NCBI GenBank assembly: GCA_045539515.1
Contig: JAZQFN010000059.1
Coordinates: forward strand, 1-64,000
Length of the DNA stretch: 64,000 nt
Source: RGIG8748 sp045539515
Lineage (GTDB): Bacteria; Bacillota; Clostridia; UMGS1810
Direction: 5' to 3'
Shown one piece after another: positions 1 to 8,042 of this stretch (the stretch's first letter is position 1; each line of letters starts with the position of its first letter). The translations under genes were made by a program, and so were the position numbers. Under the pieces are notes generated by a model. It was not told the DNA's origin, did not search any database, and worked only from the letters and a program-made list of their open reading frames with translations.

Positions 1-140
1 GTGTAAAATAGCGGCTTTTGGCATTTATGACAAAAGCTACAGAAATGAAAAAAGCTCATTAGTAATGATGTAATATTTCTTACTAATGAGCATAATTTTT
101 TTATATTCACTTTGCGGTGCGTTCTTTTTCGACAGTCTGA
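1..140. repeat. Dispersed repeat, copy 1 (cut by window edge)
   Basis: This stretch matches positions 57282-57421 over 140 bases with no indels and only about three or four mismatches. It contains a perfect 12-bp stem (GCTCATTAGTAA and its complement, about 53-92). Copy 2 extends about 116 bp further left, so this copy probably begins before the window. Both copies end in GACAGTCTGA, directly followed by a different hairpin. The frame of the 48-codon ORF seen in copy 2 stays open here and ends at the same TAA. Confidence 0.9.
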
Positions 141-170
141 CCGATGCTGATTTTTTGGCATCGGTTTCTA
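141..170. terminator. Hairpin abutting repeat copy 1, possible terminator
   Basis: CCGATGC (141-147) pairs with GCATCGG (158-164) around a T-rich loop, with TTT after the stem. It starts exactly where the dispersed repeat ends. It may terminate a plus-strand gene lying left of the window. The T tract is weak, so the role is uncertain. Confidence 0.4.
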
Positions 171-213
171 TTGGTTTGTAAAGAAAAAAGATGTATATTT
201 ATGCATAAAACTT

Positions 214-242
214 TTGACAAAAAGGGTATACGGGTGTATAAT
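214..242 (+). promoter_or_regulatory. Promoter of the aro operon
   Basis: Perfect consensus sigma-A type promoter, TTGACA at 214-219 and TATAAT at 237-242 with a 17-base spacer. The start of transcription would be near 249, about 25 bases before the aroB start codon. Confidence 0.85.
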
Positions 243-273
243 TAAAGGATAAATTGTAAAGGTGGAGAAGAAT

Positions 274-1311
274 ATGAAAATCAATGTCAAAACATCACAA
301 TCCAACTACGATATTATCATAGAAAACGGTGCATTTGATACCTTTGTAGAAAACTGTGAGGACTTACTTTTCGGCAAAAAAATCTTTGCAGTAACCGACG
401 ACAATGTGGATTCCTTTTACGGTGAAAAGCTTGACAGTATGCTTTCCGGTTATGAATACAAAAAGGTAGTGCTTCCTCACGGAGAAACCACCAAATGCAC
501 GGACTATTTAAATAAATTATACAGCGAAATGGCACTTTTTAAAATGAGCCGCTCCGACATTATTATTGCCTTTGGCGGCGGAGTAATCGGCGACCTTACA
601 GGCTTTGCGGCGGCAACCTTTTTAAGAGGGGTTAAGTTTATTCAGATTCCCACCACACTTTTAAGTCAGGTAGACAGCTCCGTAGGGGGCAAGGTTGCAA
701 TTGACCTTCCCGAGGGTAAGAATCTTGTGGGCAGCTTCTATCCGCCAAAGAGGGTAATTATTGACCCTCTGCTTTTAAAGACACTTCCAAAGAGAGTGTT
801 CAACGACGGTATGGCAGAGGTTATAAAGTACGGCTGTATCCGCGACAAAGAGCTTTTCAATAAGCTTTTCGGAAACATAGACGAGATTCTGGAAGAGGTA
901 ATCTGCACCTGCGTGAACATCAAAAAACAGGTTGTGGAAAATGATGAATTTGACACCGGCGAAAGAATGATACTTAACTTCGGTCACACCTTTGGTCACG
1001 CGGTGGAAAAGCTTTGTAATTATACCACATACACCCACGGCGAGGGTGTTGCCATAGGTATGCTCCGCATTACCGAAAAGTCGGAAGAAATGGGCATTAC
1101 CGAAAAGGGTACTGCGTTAAAGCTTAAAGAGCTCCTTAAGAAATACGACCTTGTGTTTGATAACTATACCTTTGATGCCGACAGAGCATTTGATGTACTC
1201 ACGCTGGATAAGAAAAGCTCCAAGAGTACCATAAACTATATTATGATTTCGAAAATCGGTGAGGTAGTAATAAAGGAAATAGACAAAAAAGACAGATTTC
1301 TTGTAGATTGA
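274..1311 (+). CDS. aroB: 3-dehydroquinate synthase
   Basis: Converts DAHP to 3-dehydroquinate, the second step of the shikimate pathway, using NAD+ and a divalent metal in the cytoplasm. The 345-residue protein has normal family length. Visible motifs are the NAD-binding GGGVIGD loop near residue 101, the TTLLSQVDSSVGGK substrate/NAD segment near 127, and metal ligands in GMAEVIKYG (Glu), NFGHTFGH (His) and THGEG (His). I chose the ATG at 274 because GGTGGAG at 261-267 is well placed before it; an in-frame GTG at 262 lies inside that ribosome binding site. It is the first gene of an operon running to about 8975. The window carries no DAHP synthase, dehydroquinase or shikimate kinase, so the pathway is completed elsewhere. 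Confidence 0.96.
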   Translation: MKINVKTSQSNYDIIIENGAFDTFVENCEDLLFGKKIFAVTDDNVDSFYGEKLDSMLSGYEYKKVVLPHGETTKCTDYLNKLYSEMALFKMSRSDIIIAFGGGVIGDLTGFAAATFLRGVKFIQIPTTLLSQVDSSVGGKVAIDLPEGKNLVGSFYPPKRVIIDPLLLKTLPKRVFNDGMAEVIKYGCIRDKELFNKLFGNIDEILEEVICTCVNIKKQVVENDEFDTGERMILNFGHTFGHAVEKLCNYTTYTHGEGVAIGMLRITEKSEEMGITEKGTALKLKELLKKYDLVFDNYTFDADRAFDVLTLDKKSSKSTINYIMISKIGEVVIKEIDKKDRFLVD

Positions 1312-1360
1312 TAAATTTTTGTTTGCCGGGGAATTTGAATGAGGCAGACACTAACAAACA

Positions 1361-1469
1361 TGTCATTCTGAGCGAAGCCGAAGGCGAAGACGAAGAATCT
1401 TCATATCAAATGCAATCCTCATTGGTTTAGGAGATCCTTCGACTTCGTTTCACTCCGCTCAGGATGACA
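1361..1469. repeat. Palindromic dispersed element (TGTCATTCTGAG family), copy A
   Basis: The two ends form an imperfect inverted repeat of about 40 bases, starting TGTCATTCTGAGCGAAG (1361) and ending CTCAGGATGACA (1469), with GAAGAATCT/AGATCCTTC toward the centre. Related copies lie at 30523-30609 and 50101-50320. This one sits inside the aro operon, between aroB and aroA, so it would be transcribed into the aro mRNA as a long hairpin. Ends of this kind are a widespread bacterial intergenic repeat; no protein is encoded. Confidence 0.85.
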
Positions 1470-1559
1470 CACATAAGTAAGTGCATCGTTAAATATAACC
1501 ACCACGACAAATGTCAATTTGCAAATCCGCACCCTTATTTTTTAAAAAGAGGTATAACT

Positions 1560-2843
1560 ATGCAAACTGCAGAAATAATCAGAACGGGCAAAGGCAAAGA
1601 AACAGCAATCTTTACCCCTTCTTCAAAATCATACATACACAGATACCTGCTTTCCGCACTTTTTGCCGATGGAGAAAGCACCATAGACAATGTTACTTTT
1701 TCCAACGACATAAATGCTACCCTTTCCTGCATAGAGGAGCTTGGTGCAAGGATATGGGTATCGGAAGATAAAACACAGATTAAAGTTACCGGTGCTAAAG
1801 GCAGAAAGGGCGGCGCATCACTTTATTGCGGTGAGTCTGCATCCACTTTAAGATTTATTATCCCCATTGCAACGCTTTTTGCGGACAGTATTGAATACCG
1901 GGGAGCAAATTCTCTTTTTAAAAGACCTCTGGCCCCATATTTTAAGATATTTGATAAAAACAGTATGGACTATGAGTTTTGCCTTGGTGAGTACTTAAAA
2001 CTTAAAGGTTGCTTTACTGATAACATCTATGTTATAGACGGCTCGGTAAGCTCACAGTTTGTAACGGGACTTCTGTTTACTCTCCCAAATATGAATTACG
2101 ATTCCGAAATTGTAATTGAGGGCACACTTCAATCAAAACCCTATGTGGATATAACCCTTGAAGTACTGAAAAATTCCGGAATAGAAATAGTTAACAACAA
2201 TTACAAAAGCTTTGAAATAAAGGGAAATCAGAAGTTTAAAGCAGGAAACTATTTTAGTCAGGGAGATTATTCTCAGGTGGCATTCTTCCTTGTGGCAGGG
2301 TGCTTTGCCGGAGGTATTGAGTGCACAAATATGGAGCCTCTTTCTCTACAGGGCGACAGAGTGATTGTAGATATTTTAAAGAAGATGGGGGCGGATATTA
2401 CCTCCGTTGAAAGAGGATTTAAGGTAAATAAATCCTCGCTGAAATCCATAGGCACTATAGATGCTTCGGATTTTCCCGACATTGTGCCAATACTCTCCCT
2501 TGCCTGTGCATTGGCTGAGGGTACAACCACAATTACCGGTATAGAAAGGCTCAGAATTAAAGAGTGCGACAGAGCCTTTGCCACGGTGGATGTGTTATCT
2601 AAACTTGGAGCAGATATATGCGAAAAGGATGGCGCTCTTGTAATAAATGGCAAAAAGTCCCTTAAGGGCGGAAGAGTTAAAAGCTTCAACGACCACAGAA
2701 TGGCAATGACCGCATCGGTGGCAAGCCTTGTGTGTGATGAGGCGGTAATTATAGAAGAGCCAATGAGTATAAACAAATCTTATCCCACATTTTATGAGGA
2801 CTTAAAGTCTACGGGATTAGTTAGTGTAAGCATAAAGGAGTGA
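1560..2843 (+). CDS. aroA: 3-phosphoshikimate 1-carboxyvinyltransferase (EPSP synthase)
   Basis: Joins phosphoenolpyruvate to shikimate 3-phosphate to make EPSP. The 427-residue product has the two-lobed EPSP synthase signature: SKSYIHRYL near the N-terminus, GESASTLRF near residue 88, DGSVSSQF in the middle, ASDFPDIVP with the catalytic Asp, RIKECDRA and FNDHRMAM near the C-terminus. The ATG at 1560 is preceded by AAAGAGG. The frame stays open upstream to 1464, but that part is derived from the palindromic repeat and has no ribosome binding site, so I leave it out. The stop overlaps the ribosome binding site of aroC, which suggests coupled translation. Confidence 0.95.
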   Translation: MQTAEIIRTGKGKETAIFTPSSKSYIHRYLLSALFADGESTIDNVTFSNDINATLSCIEELGARIWVSEDKTQIKVTGAKGRKGGASLYCGESASTLRFIIPIATLFADSIEYRGANSLFKRPLAPYFKIFDKNSMDYEFCLGEYLKLKGCFTDNIYVIDGSVSSQFVTGLLFTLPNMNYDSEIVIEGTLQSKPYVDITLEVLKNSGIEIVNNNYKSFEIKGNQKFKAGNYFSQGDYSQVAFFLVAGCFAGGIECTNMEPLSLQGDRVIVDILKKMGADITSVERGFKVNKSSLKSIGTIDASDFPDIVPILSLACALAEGTTTITGIERLRIKECDRAFATVDVLSKLGADICEKDGALVINGKKSLKGGRVKSFNDHRMAMTASVASLVCDEAVIIEEPMSINKSYPTFYEDLKSTGLVSVSIKE

Positions 2844-2848
2844 CAAAA

Positions 2849-3925
2849 ATGAGTGCAACCTGGGGAAGAAAAATTAAATTTTCAATTTTTGGTGAATCCC
2901 ACGGAGTGGCAATAGGCGGTGTGTTGGACGGCATAAAGCCCGGCACCAAAATTGATTTTGACAAAATAGACTTTGAAATGAAAAGGCGAAATCACAGAGC
3001 TTTTTACTCCACCGCAAGGGACGAAAAAGATGCTTACGAAATCCTCTCGGGAGTAAAGGACGGCGTAGCTACGGGCTCACCTATAGGCTTTATGATTCGC
3101 AATAAAGACCAACACAGCTCCGACTACGTGAACTTAAACGAAACTCCCAGACCCGGTCATGCAGACTATCCTGCATCCGTAAAGTATGAGGGTTTTAACG
3201 ACTACCGGGGAGGCGGACACTTTTCCGGAAGAATTACCGCGCCTCTTACCTTTGCAGGGTCTGTTGCAAGACAGATACTTGAAAAGCAGGGTGTTAAGAT
3301 TGTGTCCCACATATATTCCATTGGAGAAGTAAAGAGCAAGAGTATTTTGGAAAATCCCCTAAGCGATGAAGATATAGAAAGACTTCATTCCATGGAATTT
3401 CCTGTTCTTTCCGAAGATGTATCCAAGGCTATGGAAGAGGAGATAAGACGTCACAAAGAGGATTGCAATTCCGTAGGCGGTGTGGTGGAATGTGCTGTAT
3501 ACGGTATGAAACCCGGCGTGGGTTCGCCATTCTTTGATTCCGTGGAAAGCAACATCGCCCATATGATGTTTTCAATCCCTGCGGTAAAGGGAGTGGAATT
3601 TGGCAGAGGCTTTGACATTGCAACCCTCGGCGGATTTGAAGCTAACGATAACTACCGCATAGAAGAGGGAAAAGTGGTTACCCAAACCAATAACAACGGC
3701 GGAATATTGGGTGGCATTACCAATGGTATGCCCATAGTGTTCCGTGTGGCTATAAAACCAACTCCTTCAATCTTTAAATCCCAAAACACAGTAAATCTTA
3801 CAGATATGACAAACAGCGAAATTACCTTAAAGGGCAGACATGATGCCTGCATTGTGCCGAGAGCCGCAGCGGTTGTGGAGGCAGGAACAGCCCTTTGCCT
3901 TTTGGATTTGCAGGAGAGTGAGTAA
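2849..3925 (+). CDS. aroC: Chorismate synthase
   Basis: Removes phosphate from EPSP to give chorismate, the branch point to aromatic amino acids, with reduced FMN as cofactor. The 358 residues match the usual 350-390. Family signatures present are GESHGVAIGG near the N-terminus, RPGHADY near 100, FSGRITAPLTFAGSVAR near 127, and RHDACIVPRA near the C-terminus. The ATG at 2849 follows AAAGGAG at 2834-2840, which lies over the end of aroA. pheA starts two bases after the stop, so both are one transcription unit. Confidence 0.96.
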   Translation: MSATWGRKIKFSIFGESHGVAIGGVLDGIKPGTKIDFDKIDFEMKRRNHRAFYSTARDEKDAYEILSGVKDGVATGSPIGFMIRNKDQHSSDYVNLNETPRPGHADYPASVKYEGFNDYRGGGHFSGRITAPLTFAGSVARQILEKQGVKIVSHIYSIGEVKSKSILENPLSDEDIERLHSMEFPVLSEDVSKAMEEEIRRHKEDCNSVGGVVECAVYGMKPGVGSPFFDSVESNIAHMMFSIPAVKGVEFGRGFDIATLGGFEANDNYRIEEGKVVTQTNNNGGILGGITNGMPIVFRVAIKPTPSIFKSQNTVNLTDMTNSEITLKGRHDACIVPRAAAVVEAGTALCLLDLQESE

Positions 3926-3926
3926 T

Positions 3927-5030
3927 ATGAGAGATATAACAGAAATAAGAGCAGAAATAGATAAGATAGATAGCGAGCTTACCAAACTTTTTGAACGGAG
4001 AATGACCGTATCCGAGGAGGTTGCTGCCTATAAAAAGGCAAACGGACTTCCCACGCTTAACGCTCAGAGGGAAAAGGAAGTTATCGCCAAAGCTTGCCAA
4101 AGACTTGAAAACAAGGCTTTTGCACCTTATGCCGAAAAGCTCTACACCTGCCTTATGAATTTATCAAAGGATTATCAGAAGAGTATGAATACAGGCAAAG
4201 TTGCCATAGGCTTTCAGGGCATAAAGGGCAGCTTCTCCCACGAGGCGTGCCTTTGGTATATGGAAAACAGCGAGGCTGAAGCACAATACGACGTTAAATC
4301 CTACGAAACCTTTGACAAGCTCTGCCTTGGTCTTTTAAACGATGAAATATCTCAGGCTGTGATACCTTTTGAAAATTCCTCCACCGGTGCTGTAACCGAT
4401 GTGTATGATTTGCTTTTGAGCTATGACTATCACATAGTAGGCGAGATTTGCGTAAGAGTAAATCAGAACCTTATGGCAAAGCCCGGGGTTAAAATCGAGG
4501 ATATTAAGGAAGTGTATTCTCATCCGCAGGCGTTTATGCAGTCAAAGGCTTTTCTGGATATGTATTCCTTTACACAGATTCCCTACAAGAACACTGCAAT
4601 CAGCGCGGAGTTTGTTGCAAACTCCAACAGGGACGATATTGCCTGCATAGCAAGCGAAAAGGCTGCAGAGCTTTACGGGCTCAAAATTCTTGAACATAAC
4701 ATTAACTATAATGTAAATAACTATACTAAGTTCATAGTGCTTTCAAAGAAAGGCATACCCTCCGAGAATAATAACAAAATCAGCATAGTGACCAAGCTTG
4801 ACAACACCCCCGGTCAGCTTTATAAGCTTACAAAGCTTTTTGCCGATTACAATATCAATATGATTAAGATTGAGTCAAGACCCGATATAAGCAATCCTTT
4901 TGAATATCTGTTCTTTATAGACATCATAGGCAACATTGAAGATGATAATGTAAGCGGGGCACTTGAGGAAATTAAAAAAGCCAATAAATATTTCAAGTAT
5001 ATGGGCAACTACAAGAAGTTTGAATTCTGA
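3927..5030 (+). CDS. pheA: Bifunctional chorismate mutase / prephenate dehydratase (P-protein)
   Basis: Turns chorismate into prephenate and then phenylpyruvate, the committed route to phenylalanine. The 367 residues hold three parts in order: an AroQ-type chorismate mutase (about 1-85, starting IRAEIDKIDSELTKLFERR), a prephenate dehydratase domain (about 95-275, with GIKGSFSHEAC and IPFENSSTGAV), and a C-terminal ACT domain (about 283-360, with KLDNTPGQLYKLTKLF and ESRPD) that usually binds phenylalanine for feedback inhibition. The ATG at 3927 follows CAGGAGAG inside the end of aroC. The frame is open further upstream only because it overlaps aroC. No tyrA is present in the window. Confidence 0.95.
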   Translation: MRDITEIRAEIDKIDSELTKLFERRMTVSEEVAAYKKANGLPTLNAQREKEVIAKACQRLENKAFAPYAEKLYTCLMNLSKDYQKSMNTGKVAIGFQGIKGSFSHEACLWYMENSEAEAQYDVKSYETFDKLCLGLLNDEISQAVIPFENSSTGAVTDVYDLLLSYDYHIVGEICVRVNQNLMAKPGVKIEDIKEVYSHPQAFMQSKAFLDMYSFTQIPYKNTAISAEFVANSNRDDIACIASEKAAELYGLKILEHNINYNVNNYTKFIVLSKKGIPSENNNKISIVTKLDNTPGQLYKLTKLFADYNINMIKIESRPDISNPFEYLFFIDIIGNIEDDNVSGALEEIKKANKYFKYMGNYKKFEF

Positions 5031-5041
5031 AGGTGAAACAA

Positions 5042-5827
5042 ATGAAAAAATTAGGCCTGATCGGCGAAAAGCTGGGACACTCATATTCAAAAATTATACA
5101 CGAGCGTTTCTTTGAGCTTGCCGGCAAAAAAGACTATACCTACGATTTAATAGAAATTCCCATGGGGAATTTGCCAATGGAAATAAAGCGGATTGCCGGT
5201 GAATATGACGGAATAAATGTGACTATTCCCTATAAGCTTGATGTTATGGAATTTTTAAGCTACATATCCCCCGAAGCCGGGAAAATAGGTGCTGTAAATA
5301 CCGTAAAATTCACCCCTGACGGTGCATACGGCTACAACAGCGATTACTTTGGTTTTAAATCCACTCTGGAAAATAACAGCATAGAAATATGGGGCAAGGA
5401 TGTGGTTATTCTGGGAACCGGCGGAGCTTCAAAAGCAGCCCTTGCCGTGTGTGAGGATATGGGTGCAAAATCCATTATCTTTGTAACCTCAGGCAGTAAG
5501 ACCGTAGAGGGCTATAAAACCATTACATACGACAACCAAATAAAGGGCGATGTGCTTATCAATTGTACTCCTGTGGGTATGTATCCCAATGCCGGGGTAT
5601 CTCCCATAGAGAATCTCGATTTGGGATTTGGTGCCGTGGTAGATATGATATATAACCCCACAATTACAGAGCTTATGAAAAAGGGCGAAAAGATTGGTGC
5701 AAAAACCGTAAACGGTCTTAATATGCTTGTGGCACAGGCAATATACTCCGAAGGCATATGGAATGATGAAAAAGTTGACAACGGGATTGTGGGGACCATA
5801 TTTGATGAATTAAAAGAGATGTTTTAG
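5042..5827 (+). CDS. aroE: Shikimate dehydrogenase
   Basis: NADPH-dependent reduction of 3-dehydroshikimate to shikimate. The 261-residue protein shows the shikimate pocket GHSYSKIIHERF at the N-terminus, the catalytic Lys in NVTIPYKLDV near residue 60, the Asp in YNSDYFGF near 100, and the nucleotide-binding loop VILGTGGASKAAL near 125. ATG 5042 is chosen with GAAGGTG (5027-5033) upstream; a GTG at 5033 overlaps that site. It is the last recognisable aromatic gene of the operon; the next gene starts four bases after its stop. Confidence 0.93.
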   Translation: MKKLGLIGEKLGHSYSKIIHERFFELAGKKDYTYDLIEIPMGNLPMEIKRIAGEYDGINVTIPYKLDVMEFLSYISPEAGKIGAVNTVKFTPDGAYGYNSDYFGFKSTLENNSIEIWGKDVVILGTGGASKAALAVCEDMGAKSIIFVTSGSKTVEGYKTITYDNQIKGDVLINCTPVGMYPNAGVSPIENLDLGFGAVVDMIYNPTITELMKKGEKIGAKTVNGLNMLVAQAIYSEGIWNDEKVDNGIVGTIFDELKEMF

Positions 5828-5830
5828 ATT

Positions 5831-7009
5831 ATGGATAAAATATTTTTGAGCTATCAAACGCAATACAGAAAAACCCTCACAGAAGAGGTTATACCGTACT
5901 GGCTGAAATATTCCTCCGATGATTCCGGAGCTGTAAACAACTGCCTTTCGGAAGACGGAAGAGTTCTTTCCAAGGACAGGTACATCTGGTCACAGGGCAG
6001 GGCGCTGTGGACATTTTCTGCTATGTACAACCGTATAGACAAATGGAATACATACCTTGATTTTGCAAAGGGGCTGTTTGAGTATCTTCTCTCCATCCGC
6101 AAGGAAAACGGTGGTGTGTGGAACTATCTTTATTCGGAAAAAGGCGAAGTTAAGGAAGGCGCCGTAAGCATATATGTGGACGGATTTGTCCTTTGCGGTA
6201 TGACGGAATACTTCGTGGCAACCGGTGACGAAAGGGCAAAGAAAATAGCGCTGGAAATTTACGAAGACACCTTAAAACGCCTTGAGGTGCCTCACGAAAT
6301 AAAGGTTGCACCTTATGTAATACCCAAGGGAATGAAAACCCATGGTGTAAATATGATATTTTCATTTTTCTATTACAACCTGGGTAAAGCTCTTAAAAGA
6401 GATGACATATGCTCTGAGGGTGTAAAGCTTGCAAGGGAAGTTATTGAAAAATTCTATGTTAAGGAAAAGGGCGCTGTTCTTGAGTTTATAAACGAGGACG
6501 GTACTTTTTCCGACACACCCGAGGGCAGAACCTGCGTTCCCGGCCATGTAATAGAGTGTATGTGGTTTCTTATAACTATTTTTGATGATATAGGGGACAG
6601 AGCTTCCGTTTTAAGGTGCTGCGAACTTATAAAGAAACATATAAATCTCGGCATAGACCGCAAAAAGGGCGGACTCTTCCTTGCTATGGATATAGACGGC
6701 AAGGAGCCTGTTTTCTGGGGCAAGCCAACCTATAAACCATGGTGGGTTCAGCTGGAAACCCTTGTGGCAACGGCATATGCCTACAAGCATACCGGGGACA
6801 GATGGTTTATGGATATCCACAGGGAAATTTTTGACTTTGCTTTCAGTCATTATCCCAATGGCTACGGTGACTGGATTAACTGGCTGGATAAGGACGGCAA
6901 TGTGGCAGAAAGTGCCGCACTTCCCGTTAAAGACCCATTCCACCTGCCAAGAGCTCTTATATATCTTACAAGTGTATTCGGAGAACTTAGTGATGATATA
7001 CAGGATTAA
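5831..7009 (+). CDS. N-acylglucosamine 2-epimerase (AGE) family protein
   Basis: A 392-residue protein of the (alpha/alpha)6-barrel AGE family, which epimerises sugars at C2 (N-acetylglucosamine/N-acetylmannosamine, mannose, cellobiose and others). WSQGRALW at residues 53-60 and GHVIECMW near 240 are typical active-site segments, and the C-terminal PFHLPRAL is also characteristic. There is no signal peptide, so it acts in the cytoplasm. It follows aroE by three bases and overlaps the next gene by 17, so it is translated from the aro message, which is an unusual partnership. The substrate cannot be told from sequence. The ribosome binding site is weak (inside the end of aroE). Confidence 0.85.
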   Translation: MDKIFLSYQTQYRKTLTEEVIPYWLKYSSDDSGAVNNCLSEDGRVLSKDRYIWSQGRALWTFSAMYNRIDKWNTYLDFAKGLFEYLLSIRKENGGVWNYLYSEKGEVKEGAVSIYVDGFVLCGMTEYFVATGDERAKKIALEIYEDTLKRLEVPHEIKVAPYVIPKGMKTHGVNMIFSFFYYNLGKALKRDDICSEGVKLAREVIEKFYVKEKGAVLEFINEDGTFSDTPEGRTCVPGHVIECMWFLITIFDDIGDRASVLRCCELIKKHINLGIDRKKGGLFLAMDIDGKEPVFWGKPTYKPWWVQLETLVATAYAYKHTGDRWFMDIHREIFDFAFSHYPNGYGDWINWLDKDGNVAESAALPVKDPFHLPRALIYLTSVFGELSDDIQD

Positions 7010-7235
7010 ACAAATTACCCGTCAGGGAGATATAATATTTATTCTTTTAAACGGTGATGCTCCTTCAATAAGAGAGGGAAGCCGTGTAAAGGATGAAAAC
7101 GGAAATGTGTTTTCGGTAAAAGCCGTTATGAGCATATGCACAGGTTGTACAATGTGCTCCGACACTATGCTTAACACCCGTATGGAAGCTAAAAAGGGTG
7201 AAATAGGTACGATAATAAGCGGAGGTATAATATGA
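6993..7235 (+). CDS. Small CxxCxxC protein, unknown function
   Basis: An 80-residue protein I do not recognise. Its start overlaps the end of the AGE-family gene by 17 bases, with GGAGAAC at 6980-6986 as ribosome binding site; a GTG at 6990 is an alternative start. The end overlaps the next gene by four bases. Cysteines at 49, 52 and 55 form C-x2-C-x2-C in SICTGCTMCSD, which could bind a metal or form a disulfide. The N-terminal half (GDIIFILLNGDAPSIREGSRV) looks like a small beta barrel, and there is no membrane segment. The tight overlaps on both sides and good ribosome binding signals support a real gene translated together with its neighbours. Confidence 0.7.
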   Translation: MIYRIKQITRQGDIIFILLNGDAPSIREGSRVKDENGNVFSVKAVMSICTGCTMCSDTMLNTRMEAKKGEIGTIISGGII

Positions 7236-8032
7236 TCGAATTTCATACATTTCAGGGTGGAAAAAAGCGCGTTGTAACATTCAGCTACGACGACGGCAGT
7301 CCTCTGGACGAAAGGCTCATAGGATTATTTAATAAATACGGTGTAAAGGGAACTTTCCACCTTAACGGAATAAACTATGTAAACGCAACCGAAGACCAAA
7401 AGGAGAAGCTTCGCCAAATCTATGCCGGGCACGAGGTTGCATGCCACACCTTAACTCACGGCTGGCCTGCAAGAATGCCTCTGCAGTCTGTAGTGGGGGA
7501 GGTTTGGGAGGACAGAAAGATTCTGGAAGGCATCTTCGGGTGTCCTGTAACAGGTATGTCCTATCCCAGCGGTTCTTTCGACGACGCTGCCATAAGTGCC
7601 ATGGAAGCTTGCGGAATTGTCTATTCAAGGACAGTCATAGCCAATATGAATTTTAAATTTCCCGAGGACTTTATGAAGTGGCATCCTACCTGTCATCATA
7701 AGCTCGCCTTGGAACTTTGTGATAAATTTTTAGAAAATATAGATTCTCAATGGGTTCATCCCTTGTTTTATATATGGGGTCATGCTCACAACATCAGAAC
7801 AGAAGAACAATGGGAATATATGGAAGAACTTCTCAAGAAAATATCCGGTAACGATAAAATATGGTATGCCACAAACATTGAGATTTATAATTATACACAG
7901 GCTCAGAGACGGCTTGTAATCTCAGCGGACGAAACCATGTTTTACAATCCATCTGCCATAACCGTGTGGGTAGAAAAAGATAAAAAAGAAATTATAGAAA
8001 TACCTGCAGGAGAAACGGTAATACTGCAGTAA
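7232..8032 (+). CDS. NodB-type polysaccharide deacetylase family protein
   Basis: 266 residues with a NodB homology domain: TFSYDDG (Asp20-Asp21, where Asp is base and metal ligand), the metal site H72-x3-H76 in CHTLTHGW, and SYPSG in place of the usual RxPY motif. Enzymes of this family remove N- or O-acyl groups from sugars with a metal ion. There is no signal peptide or membrane segment, so a cytoplasmic substrate is likely, unlike peptidoglycan deacetylases. GGAGGT at 7221-7226 precedes the ATG. A shorter paralogue is at 27800-28486. Its place after an AGE-family epimerase fits amino-sugar handling, but that is inference. Confidence 0.85.
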   Translation: MIEFHTFQGGKKRVVTFSYDDGSPLDERLIGLFNKYGVKGTFHLNGINYVNATEDQKEKLRQIYAGHEVACHTLTHGWPARMPLQSVVGEVWEDRKILEGIFGCPVTGMSYPSGSFDDAAISAMEACGIVYSRTVIANMNFKFPEDFMKWHPTCHHKLALELCDKFLENIDSQWVHPLFYIWGHAHNIRTEEQWEYMEELLKKISGNDKIWYATNIEIYNYTQAQRRLVISADETMFYNPSAITVWVEKDKKEIIEIPAGETVILQ

Positions 8033-8042
8033 GGAAAAACAA

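Noticed and set aside
1464..1559. 32-codon N-terminal extension of aroA
   Set aside because: Encoded by the edge of the palindromic repeat, without ribosome binding site; not present in EPSP synthases.
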